From NCBI GenBank assembly GCA_016748015.1, contig JAAOMT010000439.1:590231-654230 (forward strand): a stretch of 64,000 nucleotides of DNA. Reading direction: 5' to 3'. Origin of the DNA: Geosiphon pyriformis. Its lineage: Eukaryota; Glomeromycota; Glomeromycetes; Archaeosporales; Geosiphonaceae. Made by a program: the position numbers and the translations under genes. Positions 38,162 to 49,946 of the stretch are shown here, piece by piece (the first letter of the stretch is position 1; each line of letters begins with the position of its first letter). Below the pieces are notes generated by a model. The model worked only from the letters and a program-made list of their open reading frames with translations, was not told the origin of the DNA and did no database searches.

Positions 38162-39402
38162 AACACCCAGGAACTCCAGTTAACATATCAAGGCCAACAC
38201 ATATGTGTACCGGCCATATGTGGCCACTTCAAAACTCCTTTGAAAAAGAAACTATTGATCAAACTGGAGAAGGAGAAAGAAAAACCTATCTGAAAAACTT
38301 ACCAAGTCTCCTGGGCCGATGCTGACCACAACGAACTACCACCCATACTATCATGAGATGACAAGGGAAAGAAGAAAGAAGAAAAACTTACCTAGAAGCT
38401 AAACCTAAAAGCATGAAGCGAAGACAACTTAAGCAAACCAACCACTGAGTGGATCTAGAAAGAAAAAGGAAAAGGAAAAGAAAAAGAAGATAACCAATCA
38501 CCAAGCACCAATTTAGCTCATACTTCATATTCTATGCTGCAGAAACCAAGATACTGTTGACCCAAACTAGTATGCATCAGTTGTGGTAAGAAACTGTCAA
38601 CAATGGGCACATGTTGTAGTAAGGACAAAGAATAGATAACAGCAACCAAGTACTACTGTTACCCATGTGTCCTTGAACATAATAGATGGCTGCCAAAAGT
38701 AGGGAAATAGAACAGTACTTTGTGTTTAGCTTGTGGAGATACTCTCTTAGATGAAGAAATGTGGAAAGACATTCCTGAAAGAAGAAGAGCATGCAACGAG
38801 ACATGCCAATACACAATCCTGATCAATGACTGGGTACGAAAAAAAACTCTTATCGATGACATCTGGAAACAAGTATTAAGACATCTGGAAGAATACCCAC
38901 ACGATGAAGATGAAATCTGGAGAATGGCATATGCTATGTCAAAAGGTGCTACAACAGAAAAACTGAGAGAAATTAAAAACAACTCACTATCTCTATCTGA
39001 GCCCGAATATGTCCAAATCTTCGATGTCTTCAGTGACATCGAAGACAATTCAGAGGAATTCCATGAGCACTACCAACAATTAGCACTCATAAGAGAGGAA
39101 CAGAATCAACACTTGGAAGAGATAAACACCCAACTATGTGACTACTGTTTGATTCCATGTGACTTCCAGTATTGTGATGAGTGTGACCTCATCTACAATC
39201 CACCACCACACATGATCTACACAATCCCAGAAGAAAAAAAACCAATCAGCAGCTGCGCATTGGAATCAGAATTACTGATCAATCGTACTTCAAACTCTGA
39301 CAATGATGACAATGAAAACACTGGTTCTAGCTCTGTTCAAAATAGCAATAATGATGACAATAATTCAAACTCAGATTCAAATTCTGATTTAAAATATGAA
39401 TA
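38162..39402 (+). pseudogene. G2 Cys-rich region of unknown function between protease and dUTPase
   Basis: This stays in the same frame as protease and dUTPase. The first 130 codons are lysine-rich and full of stops, mostly where Trp would fit. Then many Cys pairs appear: VCISCGKKL (about 38573), CYPC, LCLACGDTL (about 38727), RACNETCQY, and CDYCLIPC with CDEC near 39135-39185. Between them is a charged helical part (38860-39110), and after them an Asn/Asp/Ser-rich tail. The spacing suggests two or three zinc-binding units. I do not recognise the family, and it is not a normal part of Ty3/Gypsy Pol. The last 227 codons from 38720 are open. Confidence 0.65.
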
Positions 39403-39403
39403 A

Positions 39404-39796
39404 TATATCGCAATTCCTGACCTGATCAGAGAATTGGAATTAAAATGGTTTAGTGATAATAATGAAGGTATTATGCCAGAATGCGCACATAATACTGATG
39501 CCGGGTTTGATCTAAGGTATTCAGGAAAAGATGCCATCAAATTGGAACCACATTTACACATCTGCCTTGATTTGAAAATAGCACTGGAAATTCCAGCAAC
39601 AACAATAGTTCAATTAGCATCTAGGAGTAGTTTAGCGAAAAGAGGGATTAATATAAGAGAAAGAATAATTGATGCGGGATATGTAGGAAATATTATCACT
39701 ATGCTACAAAATGACTCAGAAAAGGCCTATATAATAGAGCCCAACAAAAAAATAGCATAGGCAATATTCCTGTCTCTGGTTAGAGTAGCTTAGTTA
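39404..39796 (+). pseudogene. G2 dUTPase domain
   Basis: This would hydrolyse dUTP to dUMP and keep uracil out of the cDNA. Trimeric dUTPase motifs are readable: motif 1 DAGFDLR, motif 2 ASRSSLAKRGINI, motif 3 IIDAGYVGNI, motif 4 EPNKKIA and, after a stop, AIFLSL. Two TAG stops lie near 39758 and 39791; the first falls inside the I-A-Q type motif. The catalytic Asp of motif 3 is present. It sits between the protease/Cys-rich part and the RT. Lentiviruses and some retrotransposons carry the gene elsewhere in pol or at its end. Confidence 0.85.
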
Positions 39797-40258
39797 GTAT
39801 CAGTGAAAAAGAGGGAGGAATTAGGAATAACAGTAAGAGAAATACAGGGATTCAGATCAACAGATAGAATAGATGTGCCAATCAATATAGCAGAAAAAGA
39901 AATTATTGACCAAAGAGAAATTATCTCAACTGGTCAAGCAATTTCCATTCCACCATATAACCAATACATGATAACAATAAAGAGGGAGGTAAAAGACCAA
40001 GCACAAATTTTTGAAGCAGAAGCAAGTCTTTGTAAATCAAGAGAAGTTGGACTTATCAATCTCCACATACCAGCCAAGAACTATAACCACATCAAAATTT
40101 CCATCTACAACAATACCAGAAATGTTGTCAATATACCGGAAGGAACTATCATCAGATATTTGACCACAGAAATAGAGGAGCAACCACTAAGCACCATTTC
40201 AGACTTTCTAAAGCTTTGTGGATATGTTGATATTACATCACAAATGATATACAGATGA
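39797..40258 (+). pseudogene. G2 pol connector before the RT
   Basis: A strand-rich segment is open for 151 codons, with ISIPPYNQYMITIK and NVVNIPEGTIIRYL. This resembles the connector normally found between protease and RT in Ty3/Gypsy Pol (a 'promote by hydrophobic strand, then P-x-G-T' pattern). This suggests that the Cys-rich and dUTPase parts were inserted ahead of the connector. Confidence 0.55.
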
Positions 40259-40270
40259 AACAAATGTTAT

Positions 40271-41695
40271 TTGCTCCAACCAGAACAGTTGGAACAAATG
40301 AACATGAGAAACTTAGATTCACTCCAATGTATGCAACTTAAGATGTTGCTCAACAATTTCAATAATATTTTTGCCAGCAAAAACGAGTTTGGCCAAACTG
40401 ACATCATCCAGCATCAGATCAAGACTGGAGATGCAATGCCAATTAAACAAAGAGCATACAGAGTACCACTAGCTAGCCACGAGATTATCCATCAAAAAAT
40501 AAACTGAATGCTTAACAATGGGCTAATTCAGCCATTAATGAGCCCATGGTCATCACCAGTGATACTCATCTAGAAAAAAAATGGGAAAATTTGCTTTTGT
40601 GTAGATTATAGAAAACTCAATGAAGTAACTCATGGAGATAGCTATTCCACTCCACAGATCCAAGAATTATTCGATGCTTTCAGTAGAAACAAATAGTTTT
40701 CAACATTAGACTTGGACAGTGGTTACTGGAAAGTAGCCATAGATCCAGCCGACAAAGAAAAAATGGCATTTACTACAAGGGAAGGGAATTTTGAATTTGA
40801 AGTAATACCATTCAGCTTAACCAATGCTTCAGCAACTTTCCAACAGCTAATGGAAATTGTTTATACTGGCTTATTGTAGAAATCAGTAGTTGTATACTTA
40901 GACAACACCAATGTATTCTCAAAAACATTTGATAATCATCTTCATTATCTTCAACAAGTATTCAAAAGACTAAGAAGAGCAGAACTAAAGTTAAATGCAA
41001 CAAAGTGCTTTTTCAGCAAGACAAAACTGAAATTCTTGGGACACATAGTTAGCAAAAACGGCATCAAAACAGATTCAGAGAAAATAGAGATAGTAAAAAA
41101 CTCTCTAGTGCTGACCAATATGACAGAACTGAAATTATTCTTGGAATTTGCCAGCTACTATCAGCATTTTATCAAGAACTTTTCCAAGATAGCACAGCCA
41201 CTCAACCAACTGCAAACCAAGAATACAAAATATGAATGGACAGAAAGTCAACAAGAAGCTTTTGATATTCTGAAAAGAAAGCTCATTCAAGCTCCAGTAC
41301 TGATCTATCCAAATTACAGCAAATCATTCATCATTACCACCAATGCATCCGGCCAAGCATTGGGAGCAGTCTTATTTCAGAGAGGACCAGACAGCAGAAA
41401 ACATCTAGTAGCATATGCCAGCAGAGGTTTAACACCAGCCGAAAAGAACTATGAAACACCAGAACAAAAACACTTAGCAATATACTGGGCAGTCATGAAA
41501 TGGAAAAAATACTTGAGCCAAAAGTTTGAAGTATACACAGATCACAAAGGATTAACATCACTTTAAAAACAAGAATTTGGAGATGAAAGACAGTCAAAAT
41601 AGAAAATGGCACTCGCACTATATAATTATACTATACATTATAAAAAAGGAAAAGACAACAGAAATGCTGACAGTTTGTTACAAATGAGACAAATC
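40271..41695 (+). pseudogene. G2 reverse transcriptase and RNase H
   Basis: This copies the RNA and removes it from the hybrid. RT blocks are seen: IKQRAYRVP, KNGKICFCVDYRKLN, FSTLDLDSGYWKVAI, FEFEVIPFSLTNASATFQQL and YLDNTNVFSK (40895-40906), where the second catalytic Asp is Asn. RNase H follows: FIITTNASGQALGAVLF with Asn at 41342-41344 instead of Asp, YASRGLTPAEKNY, VYTDHKGLTSL, then YKKGKDNRNADSL. Stops lie at 40505, about 40571, about 40697, 40877 and 41564. The frame is the same as gag up to about 41690. Confidence 0.88.
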
Positions 41696-41760
41696 TAAGA
41701 ACATTTTAACCCAAAAATATAACAAAACCAGAACAATACCAATGAAAAATATAACAAAAA

Positions 41761-43001
41761 ATGAACATACAAAAATATCAACAACTACAACATTATATAA
41801 ACACTCAACAGTTCAAGGAAAATTTATCTCAAATGGAACGAAAGAGTATCAAACAACAATCAAAATATTTTATCACTCACCAAAATATACTGTATCGAAA
41901 AAATAGAAGAGATCTAGAGCAACCAACCAAAGTAATTACAGAGCCAAAAAAAGAGACAATATTATTCAACATGCACTTAAATCCAACAGCAAGACACTTT
42001 CACAAAGAAGCAACCATGGAAAAAACCAGAAAAAGATACTATTGGCCATCAATGTATCCAGACATCATCCAATATGTTCAAAATTGTAATGTTTGTTAGT
42101 GAAGAGAAGGTACAAAATCCAGTGAACTATTAAGACCAATCAAAGTGGGACAACTATTTGACCATGTTGGAATTGATTTAGTCGAACCATTAACAATCAC
42201 CAGTGGAGAAAACAGGTACATAGCAGTAGCCATGGACTATCTCACTAAATGGCCAGAGGCAAAAGCAATTCAAAGAGCGGATGCAGAATCCATTGCCAAA
42301 TTCATTCATCAAGATTTAATTTGTCGACATAGATGTCCAAAAAAATTATTATCAGACCAAGGAACTCATTTTGTGAACAAAACATTAACAGAATTGAGCC
42401 AAAGATTCGGAATTAAGAGACCACTATTATCACTATACTATTTACAAACCAATGGATTAGTTGAAAGATTCAACAGAACATTGTGTAAAGCAATAGCTAA
42501 ACTCAGCCAAGAAAACCAGAACAATTGAAATTTGTTAATACCATCAGTACTATTTGCTTATTGGACAATAAAACAAGATACTACACAAGCAACACCATTT
42601 GAATTAATATATAGTAGAACAGCAACACTACCAGTGGAAATAGAAGTCAGCACATACCCAACCAAACCAATAACAAAAGAGAATTTCAAAAACACATTGT
42701 TGAGAAAAACATATGACTTAATGGAAACATTAGAAAACAAATAACGAAGAGCAGCTGATAATATACAAAAGTCACAAGAGAAACAAAAAGAAAGACATAA
42801 TAACCAACTACCAGATAAACCAGTTGAATTCAGGATTGGAGACAAAGTACTACTACATCATACCAAAGTGGAAAAACAATGGAGTGGAAAATTTGACTCC
42901 AAATGGAACAGACCATTTCACATAGAAGAAACTCTAGGAAATGGAGCTTACAAATTAAGATTGAATAATAAAATCTTGACCAAAGCAGCACATGAAGATT
43001 G
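41761..43001 (+). pseudogene. G2 integrase
   Basis: This would insert the cDNA. The frame changes by one between about 41700 and 41760, then runs on. The N-terminal zinc part shows MHLNPTARHFHKEAT and CNVC, followed by TAG and TGA at 42097-42102. The core has VGIDLV, SDQGTHFVNK and NGLVERFNRTL, so the three acidic DDE residues are present. A C-terminal part with WNRPFHIEETLGNGAYKL resembles the GPY/F domain. Further stops lie at 42526, 42742 and 42999. Confidence 0.87.
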
Positions 43002-43139
43002 AATGAAACCATACCACCATATAGCATCATCATCCACCAGTAACATTTCACAATTAGGAGTACAGAAAATACTAGTCCAATCAGATGAAATTCCACAAAA
43101 TCTGGAACCAATTATTATTATTGACAACAACATGTCCAA

Positions 43140-43820
43140 TTGATTGACAAAAGAATATATAAGAACATGGTTGATGCAACAGAAAAGATCAAAAAAATAG
43201 AAATTATGGACAATATCTATTCACTAGCCCAACAAATTTTTCAATTAATCCAACACCAGGAGATGGAAATTACAATCAATCAACAAACCATTCATTACAA
43301 AAATATGGCAAAAATACCACAAAACAAAGCACAGAAAAGACTTGAAAATGTTGTTGACAAGATTATGACCAAGATAAAATTGGCCATAAAAGAACAACAA
43401 ATAGTCAAATTATACCAAGAACTTACTAGAGAAACTTGGACTTGGTAGACGCAACAATTTCTGAAAAACTATTATCATTTTCACTTGGAACAACACGTAA
43501 ATATCCAGAATTTGTACACCAACAAAACAAAACAGTTATTTGACACAACAATACTGAGACAACTGAAACAATTTGTGAGAAAGAACAATCTAATCACACA
43601 AGCTCGAGCCATTTACCAGCTATATCTGGAATTTCAAGACTGACCAGAAATTTTACTCAACACAGCAATGAATACAGTTACAAGTAATCAATTGGGAAAA
43701 ATGACCAATGCCCAATTTGAAAAACTACAAACTAAAATAACACAAGTAATACTCGAAAAAAAAGTTCAGGAAATAATTCAAGAAAGAGAATTAAAGGAGT
43801 TAAATTTTGATGGAGCTTAA
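43140..43820 (+). pseudogene. G2 extra ORF after integrase, helical, unknown function
   Basis: A frame of 227 codons ends at TAA 43818-43820, six bases before the polypurine tract. Two stops break it, TAG 43446 and TGA 43641. It is Gln/Lys-rich and looks all-helical (NIYSLAQQIFQLIQHQE; EKKVQEIIQEREL), with no Cys, no signal peptide and no membrane segment, so it is not an envelope protein. No ATG starts it near its 5' end; it may have been a C-terminal extension of Pol reached by a frameshift, or a separate protein. I do not recognise it. Confidence 0.6.
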
Positions 43821-43825
43821 TATTA

Positions 43826-43839
43826 AAAGAAGGGAATAA
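43826..43839 (+). other. G2 polypurine tract
   Basis: An A/G run AAAAGAAGGGAATA directly precedes the 3' LTR, the expected place for priming of plus-strand DNA. Confidence 0.7.
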
Positions 43840-44734
43840 TGTTACTCATAGAATATAGAAAATATAGTATTATTAGTCAGTAGATATTAGCCAATCAAAT
43901 ATAAACGTAGTAAATATGGAATTCCAAGATTCTTCTCAGAAGAATTGCAGGATTCCAAGAATTTCAGAATTCTCCAACAAGGAATCGCAGGATTCCAGAA
44001 TTCCAGGATTCCTCTTATCAGGAATTACAGGATTCCAGAAATTCCAGGATTCCTGTCACAAGGAATTGAGAAATTAAGGAATCTTAAATATGTATATATA
44101 GCAGTAACATTAAAAGCAGAAAAGACAGAATTGACACCAAGAATTCTTAGCTTAGTTATCACAATCCTTAAATAAAATAATTATTTACTATATCAAATTT
44201 CTTCTTCACTATCAACACTTCATGTTGATAGTAACTGATACTTAACCATACTGGAACAATAGCTCTTGATCACAGCTATTGACGGGATATGAATCAGAAT
44301 TGCCTTGGCTTATTTGCTTTATTTCATATTCTTTGCTTTTTTTTTTTTTTTTCTTTTCTGTCTTTGTTTTGTTGTTGTATACTAATTGATTAAAGATTAA
44401 AAGTGCTGAGTTATTGATGTCATGGATAGTCTGGTAAAAAACCCAGAAATAAGGGTAAAATTTTATATATTATTGAATAGCTTACCAGAAGGGCATGACT
44501 GCCAGAATAAATCCAGCCTCTATGCTGAAAAAGAAATTGGACGGAATTACGATTCTGAAGACTATTACAATTACAATTGAATCTCTGTCTATTATACAAA
44601 GAACTTAATCCAAAACCTTCAGATATCAAAACCTTCAGATTACCAATACCAACATCAACAGAAATCAATAGCTTTTGAGCACCAAGTTACGGGTTTGTTA
44701 TTTATTCCCACACCAGAAATAATCACCTGTAACA
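43840..44734 (+). repeat. G2 3' LTR
   Basis: It begins TGTTACTCATAG and ends CACCTGTAACA. It matches the 5' LTR throughout but carries extra GGAATT-type units near 44000-44060, a longer T run near 44338-44352, and many single-base changes. Confidence 0.9.
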
Positions 44735-45432
44735 GTAGTCATTAATATTCTGAAACTTGTATTTAATATTATATTAATTGGCAATTGTAATTCTTTTAAA
44801 GTTATTTAACTATTTAATTAGATCTTGTATATTATTTTTAAATAAGAATAATAAAGTATTGTTTTTTTATTCTAAAGCAATTTGTATATCTTGAAAAGCA
44901 ACTAGAATGTTTGTTTATATTAAGTTATTAACTATTAATTTAAAAATAACTGTTTTTGTAAAAAAATCTAATTTACTTAAAAAAAAATCAAAAACAAAAA
45001 CAGTTTAATAGCTTTTTTTTCTATTTTAAAAAAGTTTTTAATTAACTAATAAGCAGCTATTCAAATATTCGAAATTAGGTGGTAATTATTTAAAGATAAT
45101 AAAGTATAAAAACTAAATAATATTGTTATTTTTTTTTAAAAAGAGTTTTAAAATAAACTTAATTAAAGAAATATATAGTATAAACAGTATAAATTTCAGC
45201 TAAATATTTGTTTAAAAACCAGTTTCAAAAGTTTTGAAATTATTTGCTAAATTAATTTTAAACAGAAAAGCAAATTAAGCAAAAAAACAAAAAATTAAGT
45301 TTAATAAAGTTTAAATTATTTTTGTTGTATACTTTAAAGTATTTTTCTAATTGTTATAATAAGTATAAATTATTATTCATATAATAAAAAACAAAGTAAA
45401 ATTTAACAACTTTACAAAAAACACTACTTTTA
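44735..45432 (-). pseudogene. G1 5' leader and start of gag relic (right of G2)
   Basis: This A/T-rich stretch lies between the G2 insertion and the right LTR of G1. By position it is the leader and first part of G1 gag. No clear motif can be read; the call rests on the nested layout. Confidence 0.5.
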
Positions 45433-46154
45433 TGTTATAAGTTAGAATAATAAGCTAATAAATAACAAAATAAAACAGAATTATATAATAATAAGAATAA
45501 TTAAAGAGAATTTAACTTTAAAAAGTAAATTAAATTAATATAAATTTAATATGCAAAATCTGTTTTATAAATATTTTAGTTACTATTCTTTTTAAAAGAT
45601 AACAAAAAAATCTGAAAATAGAAAGATAATTTATATTTTTAACAAAAAATAATACATTAATATAATTTTATATCTTATATTAATGTTTTTAAAATTTAAT
45701 ATTAAGTATTAATTATATTTTTCAATAATATTTATTTAATAATTTTTAAACTAATAATCTTAAATAAATATTAATAAGTAATCTTTTATTACAAAAATGT
45801 TTAAATACTTAAAGAAAATCAAAAAAAAGAAATAAACAAATTAGAAAATATTAAATATTTAGAAATAGTTTTTATTATTTTAATTTATATATGTCTTATA
45901 TATTAGAACATGTTTTTTAAAGCTAAAATATATATTATTTATATAATTATTTAAAATGGTTAATAATTAAGTCAATAACTAAGTCAATAATTAAGTTATT
46001 AATTAGATTAATAATTAAATTATTAATTAGGTTAATAATCAAATTAATAATTAAATTAATAATCAAATTATTAATTAAATTATTGATTATTTTCTAAAAA
46101 TAAAATAGTTAACTATATAATATTAATAATTAATACATATGATAATTAATAAAA
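45433..46154 (-). repeat. G1 5' LTR (right copy)
   Basis: Partner of 28458-29084. It starts TGTTATAAGTTAGAATAA and shares all blocks listed for the left copy. It is about 95 bp longer, mainly through an expansion of TTAATAATTAAG-type units at about 45958-46090. The end is taken where similarity stops. Confidence 0.78.
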
Positions 46155-47859
46155 AAACAAAAATAATTGTTTTTTTAAATATATTTATAAAAATTTTCTT
46201 AATTATTATAGTTTAATCTAAATAAATTTTGTTTTTAAAAATTGTTGTTTATTTAAATTTTTTTTATTGGTTAATATTATAACTTAATTTATGTTTTTTT
46301 AAAAATAAATATTAATTTAATAATTTTTTTAAATTTTAAAGAAATAATAAACTTTTTAAATCTATTTATTATCAAAATCTTTTTTAATAATCTATAATTT
46401 TATTATAATACTTTTTTTTTAACTGTTATTATTATTTTAAAATTATAAATTTAAGTACTTTTTTTTGAATATTAATAATTTTAGTTAGTAATATAAGTAT
46501 TATATATTATTATTGTTTTAATAATAATATAAGTATAATTGTATAAATTTATTTTATAAAGTACAAGAAAAAAAAAATTATAAAAAATGTTTATAAGATA
46601 AAAAAATCATAAAATTATTAAAGTTTATTTTTGGATAAAACCAGCTTAAAATTTATTTAAAGAATAATAATTAATTTTTACTTAAGAATATAAAAATAAA
46701 TAGAAATATTAAAAAAAAGGTAAAACTATTATATTAAAAATTGAATCAAAATTTTTTTAATTAATTATTAAAAAGATGTGATTTTTAATGATTTAATTTA
46801 GAAAAAAAATAAAAAAAGTTATTAAAAAGATATAAAAATAGTAATATAAATTGAAAATAGTATTATTTAAATATTTAATTAATATATTTTAATAAGATGT
46901 TTTATTATAATACTTTATTTTATTTAAACAAAATTATAATAAAAGTAATTTTTTTATAAAATAATAAAAAATAATATAATTAAAACTAATTACTAATAAT
47001 AAAATAAGTATATATATAAAAATAAAAAAAGTATTTAAAACAGAAAAAAAAAGAAAAAACCTATTGCTTATAATAAAATTATAATAAAAAGTTAGTTTAA
47101 TATAAAATTAATACTTTTTTTAGTTTTCAAAAAAACTGTATATATAGTTAAATTATCTAAAATTTATATATTATATTAATATTATTTTAATTATATTAAA
47201 TTAATCAATTTATTTTGAACTTATTAAGCATATTATTTTTTTAAATAATTAGATTTAAATAACTAAATTTAAAACTTAATTGTAAATTAATAATACTAAT
47301 TATAATTATAATTATATTTAACATAATTAAAAACAGATTAATTGATTATATTTTTTAATAATTATTTTTAAGTTAGATTATTTAAATAAAATATATAAAA
47401 ATTTTAAAACTTATTATTATTAGATTATATATATTAATTCTAAATTTTTATTGATGTTTTTTAGTTTGTTAAAATTTTTTTATATTTAATTTAAAATAAC
47501 TAAATTGTATTATAATTTAATTATAATTAAATTAATTATTAATCTTTTACTTTTTTATTGTTGATTAATATTTGTTAAATTAACTTTGATAATATAATTT
47601 TTTTTACATAATTTTGCTGCTAATTTTATAGTATATATTGTAATTTTTTGTATAAAATATTGTGTTTTTAATACTATAATATTATTAAAAAATTAATATT
47701 TAATATATAAAATTTTTAATAAATATTTCTACTATTTTTTAATAATTTTGAAATCAATTTAAATTTTGTTCAAATTAATAATATAATAATAAAAAAAAGT
47801 ATTATTTTTTTATGTTATAGTTTAAAAATCTAAAAAAAATTAATTATTTTATTTGTATT
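46155..47859. other. AT-saturated spacer
   Basis: About 1.7 kb of almost pure A/T with no frame or nameable repeat. It ends at the LINE-4 target duplication. Confidence 0.6.
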
Positions 47860-48128
47860 TTAAGAGTATATTTTTAATCACAATAAGTTCTCTTGTTGAT
47901 CCCCTGGTCACAATAAGAGACAGAATATACCGAAGAAATAACTTTTACTTACTCCCTTTTCTCTTTATCTTCACAGTTATTTTTTCCAACATATCTTTGT
48001 TCGTGAGTATAGATCCAATAGGCTCTTCAGCTGGTGGGTTGGGGATCTGGTCTGGTGTCAAAACCAAATGGTTGGTGAGTGCTCACTTATGTGGTGCTTC
48101 TTACAAAAAACCCAAGAAATCTACCATC

Positions 48129-49946
48129 ATGGATGATATGGTCAATACATTGGCTGGCTTTCTTTTTTTTGTAAGTATGGTTATTGATAGCAACAAACCT
48201 GCGAGGTTCTGGGGCAGTAAAGTAAACAGCAAGACAAGCAGCATCAGCAGTATATCGAACCTGGAGAACATGAAGGATACAGTTGCAGAAGAGACCAGCT
48301 ACGCAGATTCAAACACCTCGGAAGTTGATAATACTATGGATGACGCAACACCCAAGAAAACTCGTACCAGGACATATGTTATGAGAAATAAACTGAAGAC
48401 TATTTCTTTCAACAACTTGAGTAATGACAATAATAATATTTTAACACTTCCAGTCCCTAAATTTTCTGGTGCTAAGTGTTTGCTGTCTGTCAAGTTATGT
48501 GTCATAAATAGGCAAAATTTCGAGCCAGTCAAATCTTTCACTTTAGATATTGAGCTATCTGCTGTGCTGGGCAAAACTATTAGTGATAAGTTGATTGCTG
48601 TCAAAAAATTTTTTTATTAAATTGATGGTTTTGGGGGGGCATCAACTCTCTCAAAATTTCCTGGGATCATCAGATCTTCATTTACTTCAGAATTAAGTTT
48701 AAAAAGAGCTAGAGAATTGGCAATTCATGAGAAAATTGTAGCAAATAATAATGTTAGGTAAGTAAACAAACTTTTGGATTGGGTAATTGTTGTTAAAGAG
48801 ATTCCAATCAATCTTCTCAAATTGGCTGTGGAATCTGTTTTTTCCAAGTTTGGCAAGGTTGTATCAATCAAGATGCAATTGATTGGCCTGTGGCAAAAAG
48901 CTTTAGTGGAGTTTGAGTTATTTGAGATAGCTGATTTGGTTGTAGCTAGATAGTCTGTTTTCTTGGAAAAGGATTCTGTTCATGTAGCAAAAGCTATTAA
49001 TAATAAACAATCATGGATTTCTAGGGATTTACATCAGGCATTGCTTTATACTCTTCCAATTGGTATGACAGCTCATGATCTTTCTAATTTGTTGAAATCA
49101 TATGGTAAAAAGACTTGTTTCATTGGCCATAATCCCAGTTCATATGTGTGTGATAGATGTGTGGTTGTGTGTTTTGGTGATGAGACATCTAAATTGGCTG
49201 TTATTGGTTCTATTCTAGTGTTTAAGGGTGTGAATTTGTGTTGAACTGGTCTTTCTTTGGCCCTTTGTGCTTATTGCAAACAGTTTGATCATATCTCTAT
49301 GGAGTGTTCATTGGGTGAGAATTCTGGTGCTCGTGGTAAATAGATGGTAACTTCTTAGAATCAAATGTGATTGGCCAACATATATAAGAAGAAGCAGACT
49401 CCTATCATTCATCCAGTTTTTTTTGGTAATAAGACTTGGGCTCAAGTTGCTGGTAGGTCTCTTTCCCGTGTGGTTTCTTCAGTCTTTTCTGATGCTGGTG
49501 TGTTTTCTGGTGGGAAACCATTATCATTAGTGTCTTCTTCTCCTAATGTCTCTGGTTTAAGTAATTGTTTGGCAGCTTTGGAATGCTCTTTGGAGCTTTT
49601 GGCAGATCAAGTGTCAGATATTTTAAAAAGATTGAATGGTGTTGAATTGGTGTTATTGGTGCCTCTTTTTTGTGTTTTTCTGCCAGCTGTTTTTATGCCT
49701 AAGGTGTCAGTCTTGATCTTGGATATGCTTGCAGATAGCATGTTGGCATCTTCTGATCCCCTCTCTTCAAATGTTGATGTGTCAGATGCTGGTTTTGGTT
49801 CTAGTATTTCTAAGGTTTTAATTACCAAGGTGGGTGGTTTGGAATCTAAATTGTTGGCTTTAGATGCTTCTGTTAGTATAGTTTTGGTGAGATTGGATCT
49901 TTTGTGTTCTGGTGCTGGTTTTTTGCTCCCTCAATCTTTCCAATAA
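48129..49946 (+). pseudogene. LINE-4 ORF1, one frame with about seven stops
   Basis: The likely start is ATG 48129; the open frame upstream to 47853 is 5' UTR and flank. A charged leader is followed by the DGFGGASTLSKF block after TAA 48618, the RRM-like unit (VIVVKEIPIN; LWQKALVEFE), and an intact knuckle CAYCKQFDHISMEC near 49268-49310, then coiled coils (NCLAALECSLELLADQ). Stops also lie near 48759, 48951, 49242, 49341, 49356 and 49368. The last codon is TAA, a G to A change of the ATGA junction. Confidence 0.82.

Larger units (their letters stand above)
34560..44734 (+). mobile_element. G2: Ty3/Gypsy LTR retrotransposon with dUTPase, nested in G1
   Basis: The element has two LTRs (873 and 895 bp, both TG...CA), a primer site, a polypurine tract and the target duplication GTAG (34556-34559 and 44735-44738; GTAGT if the first T is counted as host). 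The order is Gag, CCHC, protease, Cys-rich region, dUTPase, RT, RNase H, integrase, extra ORF. RT before integrase makes it Ty3/Gypsy. The LTRs differ at many sites and by a repeat unit, so it is not recent. Stops and two Asp-to-Asn catalytic changes make it dead. Confidence 0.93.
28458..46154 (-). mobile_element. G1: old AT-saturated Ty3/Gypsy LTR retrotransposon, split by G2
   Basis: Two alignable LTRs (28458-29084 and 45433-46154) enclose coding relics on the minus strand: gag near 34559-33850, RT near 31843, integrase near 30630. The order along the minus strand is Gag, Pol, 3' LTR. G2 sits inside the gag relic: removing 34560-44734 and one GTAG copy makes the relic continuous again. Almost every G and C has been lost and frames are full of stops, so this is far older than G2. 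Confidence 0.8.

Noticed and set aside
38720-39403. 227-codon Cys-rich frame as a host gene
   Set aside because: It lies in the same frame as G2 gag-pol, between protease and dUTPase, inside intact LTR boundaries.
47853-48128. Hydrophobic N-terminus before LINE-4 ORF1 as a signal peptide or membrane protein
   Set aside because: The frame begins with a non-ATG codon outside the element (before the target duplication ends) and its sequence is not shared with the other ORF1 copies. It is flank and 5' UTR.
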